In this document: piece after piece, positions 56,610 through 64,000 of the stretch
Layout of the letters: every line of letters begins with the position of its first letter
How positions within the stretch are numbered: the first letter of the stretch is position 1
Source of the DNA: Stenogyne calaminthoides
Taxonomy: Eukaryota; Streptophyta; Magnoliopsida; Lamiales; Lamiaceae
Direction of reading: 5' to 3'
Assembly: GCA_037126765.1 (NCBI GenBank)
Contig: JBBCBC010000007.1
Coordinates: 30,203,667-30,267,666 of the forward strand
DNA length: 64,000 bases
Made by a program: the position numbers and the translations under genes
Notes under the pieces: model-generated
Told to the model about the DNA's origin: nothing
Seen by the model: only the letters and a program-made list of their open reading frames with translations
The model's database searches: none

Positions 56610-56796
56610 TGACTTGATAGGCCCGGTGGAAAACCCATGAAATGCGGAATAAACATGAAATGCATATAAAAACAGGGGTGAAGGAATGGTGATTCCAGAT
56701 TTTTCTCTTTTTAAGCTCATGTGTTGTGTTTTGCTTATAATCGAATGCATATGACAAGATAAGAACGTAAAGCAGTAAAGAACACAACAAAGTATA

Positions 56797-56827
56797 GTGG
56801 TTCGGAGGCTCAAGCTCCTACATCCAC
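56797..56827 (-). promoter_or_regulatory. Conserved R-region stem-loop, solo LTR in G
   Basis: The minus strand reads GTGGATGTAGG, a loop, then CCGAACCAC, as in B, C and D. Confidence 0.55.
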
Positions 56828-57769
56828 TCTCCCTGTTCCTAAGGAAATTCCTTCCAACTAGACTTATCACCCTCTCGGGTTCGCCTCAGGACTTATCACC
56901 CTCCACGGGATTGCCTACAGATGTTTACCGAGTTCACACTCCAACGGGACTTATCACTCTCACTCGGGATTGCCTACCCTCCCTTTCGGGATTGCTAGAT
57001 GTTTACCGAGTTCACACTCACCTACAAACTTAACCGACTGATTTGGGTAAGGTTTGTTTGGTTTCCAACTAGGTTGAGATTTTCCCTTACATTTGTTTAG
57101 TCTCAATGCTAAGGTTGAGAAAATCTCTCTAAGCTTAGGATACATCGTGGGTTGCTTAGATTGGGTTCTAGAACACTCTTTGAATATATTTGTATATCTA
57201 TAGACTTGTGTTCTAGGGTGGGAATGCTTTGGGTATAACTCTCTTTGGCTCTGTAGCATCTCGTGCTATAATCTCCACGCATCCACACATTAGAATGATG
57301 AAAGACCTTGTATTTATAGTGTGGATTTGAATGTTACCGTTGGAGAGAATCACATTCAAATCCATACTATTCTTGTAAAATACAATGAACTTTAGGCTGG
57401 TTGTCTTCCTCTCATTAGTCCACGTCGGTGATTCTAATTGGCTATATTCCTCGATTTCCTCGCCTTGGAATCATTCAGGATTCTCTGAGTCTTAGTGTCT
57501 TGAGAGACATCTTGAGTCTTGATATTCTTGATTGACAGACTTCTCTTGGGACCATATACGTCCGGATCTTGACATAATCGACTTCAGGAGTTCGAGTTCT
57601 CTGAATCGGACATCCCGACCCTCAGTCACATTGACTCGAGCTATCGATTTCTTCTTTGCTGATCGATCGACTCGATGATCGGATCAACACTTCTTCGGAT
57701 CAATATCTCGGGATAGCATCAATTCGATTACATTAGGTTTAAGCATATCAGTTAGCACATTGATCTCAA

Positions 57770-58090
57770 TCACGCGTCGATCTTGATCATCTGCTCATCT
57801 TCATATCGATCTCGATCACATCGATCTCGATCGGTCTCATCCGCTTCCTCTTCCGATCGCAACCTTCTCTTGATCTTACGTCAATTTCTTTTTGATCGAC
57901 ATTGTGCGCTCTTGATCACCATATCGACTTTCGTTTGTTCTTCCGATCATCGATCGGTATATTCTCATCATCGATCTTACGATCGGGGCTTAGCTTTTCT
58001 TCTCTTCTGATTTTGCACAACTCATCAGTTAACTCGAAACTCATCTAACTCATCTGATCTCGATCGGTCTCATCTGACCTCGTCGATCTC
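57770..58090 (-). repeat. Short gatcgatctcgatc-type repeats in U3 of the solo LTR in G
   Basis: Many copies of atcgatctcgatc and tcttccgatcgc-like words lie upstream of the TATA box in LTR orientation. They are degenerate, without a fixed unit length. Confidence 0.55.
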
Positions 58091-58231
58091 GATCATCTAC
58101 TTACGATTTAAGTGAGTTCCCCTCAACTTGTTCTTTTCGTTCCCCCCTCAACTTGTTATCTGTAAATTAGCTTCAATAACACAAGTTGATAATGTTTTGG
58201 CATAATTCATCAAAACTAAAATATCCCAACA

Positions 58232-59733
58232 TGACTCATGTCCCAGATCTCCCAGATCTAATGAACATTGATCCGCCAAGTGAGCTAACTGACCTAGAAC
58301 CTCGCGTAGGTTTTGAACCTATGGAGGTTGATGACGAACACCGGGGGTCGATCGAAGATCCTCGGTGGAAACAAAAAAGAAAACGAGCAACACCTATCGA
58401 ACAACTGGAGTCTATTAATATCGACCCGAATAGACCTGAGTTAGAAGTGTTCATTGGTTCGGAATTACCAGAACCTTTCCGAGCAGAAGTGATTGCATAT
58501 CTTCAAGCAAACTTGGATGTGTTCGCTTGATCGCATGAGGACATGGTTGGCCTTGATACAAAACATGCATGTCACTCCCTCAACCTTGATCCAACACAAA
58601 CTCCAGTAATCCATAAGCGCAGAAAGTTCAGTCCGGAGAAATATGCGGCCATGAATAGTGAAATCAAAAAGTTACTCGACAATAAACTGATTCGAGAAGT
58701 AAAATGCCCAAGATGGCTTGTGAACCCTGTGCTCGTCCGCAAATCTAACGGAACTTGGAGGCTATGTATTGATTTCACTGATTTAAACAAAGCATGCCCG
58801 AAAAATAATTTCCCGATGTCGCACATCGATTATTTGGTCGATAATACAGCAGGCCATGAGCTCATGACCTTCATGGATGCTTTTGCTGGCTATCACCAAA
58901 TACTAATGCATCCGGACGATCAAAAGAATACGGCATTCTGCAGCGAAAAGAATATGTATTGTCGGCAACGCATGTCATTCGGATTAAAGAATGCCGGGGC
59001 AACATATCAACGTCTGGTGAACAAAATGTTCGACGAACACATCGGCCGAACAATTGAGGTGTATATTGATGATATTGTGGTAAAGAGCAAACACAAGGAA
59101 GACCACATCACCCACCTCACACAAACGTTTGATATTCTCAGGGAGTACAACATGAAGCTAAATCCGAAGAAATGCAGCTTTGGGGTTCACTCGGGAAAAT
59201 TCCTCGGACATATGGTCAGTCAACGGGGGATTGAAGCGAACCCATCAAAGATTCAAGCTATGCTCGACATGCAGGCCCCCAGGAGTGTGAAAGAAGTCCA
59301 AAAATTAACCGGACGTTTGGCATCCATAAGCCGGTTTATATCACGAACTGGGGACAAATGCAAACCTTTCTTTGATGCATTAAAGAAAGGGAAATTCCAG
59401 TGGACCGAGCATTACCAAAATGCATTCGAATCATTAAAGAAGTACCTTGCAGATACTCAAACATTGTCTAAGCCTGTTCCAGGCAAACAACTCTATCTGT
59501 ATCTTGCTATATCCGAGCATGCAATTAGCGCCGTGCTCGTTCGGGCAGAGGGGACGACCCACTTGCCCGTTTACTATGTAAGCCAGGTGCTCAAAGAAGC
59601 CGAGCTCCGGTACCCTCCACTGGAAAAATTAGCATATGCTCTCGTTATGAGTGTTCGAAAACTGCGACAATACTTTTTCGATCACTCAGTCGAGGTACTG
59701 ACCACATTCCCATTGTGCCAAGTGCTCCACTGA
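58232..59733 (+). pseudogene. Element G reverse transcriptase and RNase H
   Basis: The frame resumes after the solo LTR (THVPDLPDLMNIDPPSELTD). A TGA at 58528-58530 falls just before SHEDMVGLD. RT blocks follow: LIREVKCPRWLVNPVLVRKS, WRLCIDFTDLNKACPKNNFP, FMDAFAGYHQILMHPDDQKN, MSFGLKNAGATYQRLVNKMF, the catalytic VYIDDIVVKS and the thumb FLGHMVSQRGIEANPSKI. The connection and first RNase H domain follow (LYLYLAISEHAISAVLVRAE, RYPPLEKLAYALVMSVRKLR). A TGA at 59731-59733 ends the frame; the same frame reopens right after it. Confidence 0.95.
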
Positions 59734-60655
59734 CCAGACACTGCAGGCAGATTACTCAAGTGGGCGGTGGAGTTAGGACAATTTGGCATTACGTTCGCCC
59801 CGCGAACATCAATGAAGGGCCAAGCTATGGCCGATTTCATGGTCGAGTTGACATACCCGCAAATGCCCGAAAGAGCCATCGACCAACCATGGCATATGTA
59901 TGTAGATGGCTCATCAAAAAGTTCAAGAGCCAGAGCAGGCGTAGTTCTCATCAGCCCAACTAGACAAACATTCACAACAGCCATCCGTTTTGATTTCCCA
60001 GCCACAAATAATGAAGCTGAGTACGAAGCTTTGGTCGCTGGACTACAGATGGCTATGACAATGGGAATTCAGAGGCTGATGATTTACATCGATTCTCAGA
60101 TAATCGTTTACCAAGTAACAGGCGAGTACGAGGCCCGAGGCGAACAGATGGCACAATATCAACAACTAGCAAAGGAGTTGCTTGAGCAATTCGAACAAGT
60201 TTTCATAGAACAATTACCACGGTTGGGTAATTCGTTCGCTGATGCCTTGGCACGCCTGGCAACAGCAGAAGGAGTGACGAAGACGATGGACATTGTGGTC
60301 GTCACAACTTGTTCGCCATCAATTCCCAGAGTTATGGTCGCCCATGTAACAGGCGAGCAAGAAACCTGGATGACTCCAATCTTAAATTACTTTCAGAAAG
60401 GACTTCTCCCTGAAAATAAGGCACAAGTTACTCGCCTCAGATTACAATCTGCTCGTTATACTATCTTAGACAAGCATTTGTACAAAAGAAGTTTCTCACT
60501 TCCATTATTGAAGTGTATTACTCCTGAAGAGGGTCATGTAATTCTGGAGCAAATCCATGATGGAGTATGCAGAAACCATAAAGGTGGGCTCGTCCTGGCA
60601 CATAAAATAATCAGACAAGGTTATTACTGGCCGACCCTCAAAAAAGATTCACCCG
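59734..60655 (+). pseudogene. Element G archaeal-type RNase H and integrase zinc domain
   Basis: This is the second RNase H, characteristic of Tat elements: WHMYVDGSSKSSRARAGVVL (first Asp), TNNEAEYEALVAGLQMAMTM (Glu), MIYIDSQIIVYQVTGEYEAR (Asp) and GNSFADALARLATA (last Asp). All four acidic residues are visible. The H2C2 integrase zinc region follows (HVILEQIHDGVCRNHKGGLV, IIRQGYYWPTLKKDS) up to a one-base frameshift near 60650. The remaining zinc motif ACHKCQ is in the next frame. Confidence 0.93.
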
Positions 60656-61576
60656 CGTAGCTCGCGCGTGCCACAAGTGCCAGGTACATGCCCCACTTAT
60701 TCATAGCCCACCTGAAGAACTAGTGTCAGTTTATAGCCCATGGCCATTTACTAAATGGGGAATCGATTTGATCGGCCCATTTCTTACTGGCACGTCGGGA
60801 GTAAAATATGTTATGGTTGCCGTTGATTACTATACTAAATGGGCGGAAGCCGAAGCTGTTGTTAAAGTCACCGAACAAAGAATGTGGAACTTTGTTTGGA
60901 AAAACATCATTTGTCGTTTTGGGCTCCCCCAATCATTAGTAACGGATAACGGCAAACAGTTTGATGGAAGTGAATTCCGACAAAATTGTGCTCGCTGGGG
61001 CATAAAAAAGCATTACTCAACTCCGTATTATCCCCAGTCAAATGGACAAGTTGAAGCCGTTAATAAAATTATCAAGCATACCCTCAAGGCCAGACTTGAT
61101 AATTCCAAGGGGGGAGGATGGGCTGAAGAGTTGCCCGAAATTTTATGGGCCTATCGAACAACTTTCAGAACATCAACTGCGGAAACCCCGTTTGCCCTGG
61201 CATTTGGTGCGGAAGCTGTTATACCCGCAGAAATTAAGATTCCGAGTCATCGGACAATGACTTTTGGAGAGCACATCAATGACCAAGCGCTCGCCCTGAG
61301 TGCAGACCTGTTAGAAGAAAGAAGGACGGAGGCTGATTTCAAGAATGCCATGTACAAAAAGAGATCAGAAAAGTTCTATAACTCCAAAGTCCGAACACGC
61401 AGGTTCAATGTGGGCGAGCTGGTTTTAAAACAAGCAACGGGGTAGGCGAGCATGGGAAGGTCCGTTCAGGGTTACAGAACGATTGCTAAATGGGGCATAT
61501 GACTTGGAAGACCTGAATGGAGTCCCATTGTCCTACTCGTGGAATGCGTCAAATTTGAAAAAATATTATCAGTAAT
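60656..61576 (+). pseudogene. Element G integrase
   Basis: After the shift: ACHKCQVHAPLIHSPPEELV and the catalytic core WPFTKWGIDLIGPF (first Asp), LVTDNGKQFDGSEF (second Asp) and YPQSNGQVEAVNKIIKHTLK (Glu). The typical gypsy C-terminus follows (LPEILWAYRTTFRTSTAETP, FALAFGAEAVIPAEI). A TAG at 61443-61445 plus a shift separates the last part, AWEGPFRVTERLLNGAYDLE, which ends near YSWNASNLKKYYQ at 61575. All DDE residues are kept. Confidence 0.94.
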
Positions 61577-63317
61577 GACGAGCACAAATGGCCGAACAAA
61601 ATCAGCCACTCAGGCTAAACGAGCACAAATAGCCGAACATAATCAACCATTCAGCTAAGACGACCAGGACAATCATGAAGGAAGAACACATCATGTTCGA
61701 CACAAATCTTCTAGAAAGAAATTCTGGCCAGCACTATCGAAAGATAGAAGATACGTGTCAAAACAAGTTAAGAAGTGGTGGCAACCAAAAAAGGAACGTG
61801 TCAATCCTTGAATAAGAGCTGGCAAAAAATCCGAACAGATGTCAAAAGGAGGATTCAAAGCGGACAGGACAAATGTCAAAAGGAGGAGTTAAAAGCAAGA
61901 AGGCCAGCACCAACTAGCTATGCCAGCACCAGCTTGGGATAGTTCTATAAATAGAGACATATTGATAGCTGAAGAAAGCAGAGAAAAAACAGATAAAAAA
62001 GAAAAAAATACTACAGTTATCGGAAGAAAGTTGGTTTAGTATGCATCCAGACGAAGAATCCAGCACTCGATTCAGCTATCATTCAGTTGAATCGAGCATC
62101 TGTCCTAGTACGAGCATTATACCCCATGTGACACGCCGAGTACAGGTTGGTGCTCGTTACAGACTCAAGATGCTCGGCAGGATCATGGTTGCCACTCCAC
62201 GTTACTCACTGCTTATGCAGTAGTAAATCACTAGTCCCCTACGCATCCCCAAAATCTCCTCCGAAGGGGAGGGATGTCGTGGTATCCGCTCAAAACAACA
62301 TGCGGATGCTGATGCTCAGGCATCTACTGAAGGGGACAGAATGGTGCGAGCTGAGATTTTGCTCGCGCCTGATATAGGCGAGCAGGCGTGCTCGCCACAT
62401 GCTCATGTCCGCAGCGGCCCGGATAATCACAACTTGTCCAGGAGGGACAAAAAGCTTATGCTGCTGCTGCTTGAGCATGTTATAAAAGAAGGGTAGACAG
62501 GCTGATGCGCCTCGTGCTTGTCAACATCAATTTTGCGGACAAGGTGAGGCCAATTTATGTCTACTCAAGACAAGGTTTAGATTCAAAACCGTGGTCTGAT
62601 GTCTATAGTTGTGTAATAGACAGTCTTCTTCAAATGTAAAGGTTGTAATAGAATACAACGTGTTGCAAAAATATTTTTGTTTGTTAAGATTTTCTAGGTG
62701 AAGCCTATTAGAGGTCGCACCTAAGCCGGACGGCCCAAATAAAGACGAACGAGCACAAGTCTATGTTCACCTGACGAATGAGTTCGTACTCTGATTCCCG
62801 CAGCAAAAAGCGAGTAATGGGTACGCAGTCGCAAAAGACGACTCGTACTTACAGATACCCGTAGCAAAAGCGGGTGATGAGTGCGGGGTCGCAGCTAAAT
62901 AAGACGATCGCGAACCAAGAAAGGGGGGGTTGCATAAAGTTAACCTATCTGGTCGCACCTAAATAAAACGATCAACCGATTGCATCACAATAAGACAATT
63001 AAAAATGAAAGAAGTCAGGAGCGGGCATAGGCAAACACAATATTCGAATTCATTCAGAAGAAAAGAGGCATAAACTAGAAAGCAACAAAGCAAACATCAA
63101 GCAACACAAGTATCAATCATTCATCAACAACAACATTCATCCTCAACGATCAGGTTAGAGGAAACTGTTCGATATGCAAATTCAACCTTTCAATTTCAAA
63201 GTTTTTCGAACAAAAGGAGAAAAAGGCAAGAAATTACACAAGTTCAAAAGAGATTGTTCGAGCAAAAAAGAAGAAGACAAATTACACAATAATTGTTCAG
63301 CAAAAGTAAAAATTACA
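61577..63317 (+). other. Element G 3' untranslated region
   Basis: About 1.7 kb without a supported sense gene. It includes a second TATA-like site, tctataaatagaga (61944-61957), and a pyrimidine-poor stretch after it. Short repeats at 62715-62980 have the theme gtcgcacctaaataaaacgatc and cgcagcaaaa.gcg. Tat-group elements commonly have a long region here. Confidence 0.55.
62715..62980 (+). repeat. Short dispersed repeats in the 3' region of G
   Basis: Gtcgcacctaa (62723), gtcgcaaaagacga (62829), gtcgcagctaaataagacga (62887) and gtcgcacctaaataaaacga (62951) alternate with cgcagcaaaaagcga and cgtagcaaaagcggg. They form an irregular two-theme array. Confidence 0.6.
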
Positions 63318-64000
63318 CTAAGGGATAAATTCGTTGTTGGGGGTGGGCGGAAGCGAAATATCGAACAAATCCTGCCCCATCTGCTCGGCCCCCTCAGCAA
63401 TGGCTCCTCCAGCATGGTCAGGCCCAGTCTGCTCGCCAGGAAGTACACTTTGCTCGATCACAGGAGGTCCCCTTTGTTCGTCATGTACCTGATCGAACCC
63501 GGGCTAGACTCGGAGAGTTTGATCAACAACATCAGCAATGTCCGCATCCGAGCCATCTTCCTCATCCAGGATAGGATCATCAATCTCGATCCCTTCAGGA
63601 AGTTTGGAGAAATCACACAGATCGTTCAAATCAGACATCAGAAGGTTGCGGTCTGGGGGGTTATCGATCAAGTACTGCTGAAAATTGGATATGAGTGGGG
63701 CAATTTGTTCGCCAGTGAGCGTGTGGCGAGCAGACCGGATGACATCGGCAAAAGCACATATGTAAGAAAAGTTCGACATGGAATCAACATACTCCTCCTT
63801 GTGCAACCTTGAATTTTCGAGACCTAAACGAGTGTTGGTCTCTTCAGCAATGATGAGTTGTTGGCCGAGCAAATTTTTCTCACTTTCCATGACCTCGACG
63901 TCAGTACGGAGTTTACGAAGCTCAACATTCATTTCATTCTGAACGCTCCGTATGCCGATCACCTCCTCCTGAGCAAGGTTTAGCTCCTCCCTTGCCTGGC
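63318..64000 (-). CDS. Antisense ORF of element G, open at the window edge
   Basis: This minus-strand frame enters from the right edge (QAREELNLAQEEVIGIRS) and runs leftwards. It has a long coiled-coil region (VELRKLRTDVEVMESEKNLL, EETNTRLGLENSRLHKEEYV), then a compact segment (SNFSYICAFADVIRSARHTL) and an acidic tail (PEGIEIDDPILDEEDGSDAD). One TAG at 63504-63506 interrupts it; the same frame continues for about 60 codons to a TAG at 63318-63320, ending in SLPPTPNNEFIP. It lies opposite to gag-pol near the expected 3' LTR, as in Grande/Tat elements. It may be the C-terminus of the family called putative gypsy-type transposon (Pfam Transposase_28), which is inference. The N-terminus is outside the window. 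Confidence 0.65.

Larger units (their letters stand above)
56615..58231 (-). repeat. Solo LTR of a C/D-related copia family inside G
   Basis: This solo LTR is 1617 bp. The minus strand starts TGTTGGGATATTTTAG at 58231 and ends GGGCCTATCA. It is flanked by a perfect 5-bp target duplication, tgact (56610-56614 and 58232-58236). The first 30 bases on the minus strand resemble the LTR starts of C and D. TATA box 57311-57320; R stem-loop 56797-56827; U3 rich in gatctcgatc repeats (57770-58090). Confidence 0.95.
52617..64000 (+). mobile_element. Element G: Ty3/gypsy element of the Tat lineage, 3' end outside window
   Basis: Order: 5' LTR (52617-53982), primer site, gag, protease, [copia solo LTR], RT, RNase H, a second archaeal-type RNase H, integrase, a long 3' untranslated part, and an antisense ORF. 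RT before integrase defines Ty3/gypsy; the second RNase H and an antisense ORF near the 3' LTR are marks of the plant Tat group. The left target copy should be aatat (52612-52616). Several stops and frameshifts make it defective. Confidence 0.9.

Overview
This window is a piece of a repeat-rich flowering-plant nuclear genome, probably a eudicot, although I cannot name the species. The evidence is AT-rich DNA packed with plant-type Ty1/copia elements primed by initiator tRNA-Met, a Ty3/gypsy element with the extra RNase H and antisense ORF of the plant Tat lineage, a Stowaway MITE and a hAT-like MITE. I see no confident host protein gene, tRNA, rRNA or CRISPR array. Almost every coding stretch is a decayed retrotransposon gene.

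Left two thirds (1-43785): a nest of minus-strand Ty1/copia elements. Element D (28330-43785, sirevirus-like) has its 5' LTR at 42335-43785. It is interrupted by a complete plus-strand copia element E (32045-36860, TSD catac) and, inside its extra 3' ORF, by element C (19356-28329, same family as D). C carries a solo LTR in its gag (24591-26577, TSD atcaa) and a rearranged pol. It is interrupted in its duplicated integrase segment by element B (8988-19355, another sirevirus-like family). B is in turn interrupted in its 3' ORF by element A (1-8987, a third copia family whose LTRs differ by only about 2%). The 3' ends of A, B, C and D all lie left of the window.

Middle (43786-52616): the oldest visible background. 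It holds a roughly 185-bp tandem repeat with a 952-bp hAT-like element inserted (8-bp TSD), a degenerate AAC-rich repeat, a solo LTR of the B family (46584-48296, TSD atcac), a Stowaway MITE (48698-48963), an unclassified stretch, and a solo LTR of the A family on the plus strand (50333-52188, TSD ctttt).

Right (52617-64000): a plus-strand Ty3/gypsy Tat-lineage element G. It has a 5' LTR with a minisatellite, then gag, protease, RT, RNase H, archaeal-type RNase H and integrase. A copia solo LTR (56615-58231, TSD tgact) sits between protease and RT. A coiled-coil antisense ORF near the right edge is still open at the window end. The 3' LTR is not reached.

The most interesting signals are: a stem-loop of common design in the transcribed part of the LTRs of unrelated copia and gypsy families; premature stops shared by C and D together with a mosaic pattern in a third copy; the homologous extra 3' ORF of the two sirevirus-like families, cut by later insertions at nearly the same place; the antisense ORF of G; and a GC-rich island of unknown origin in the leader of element A.
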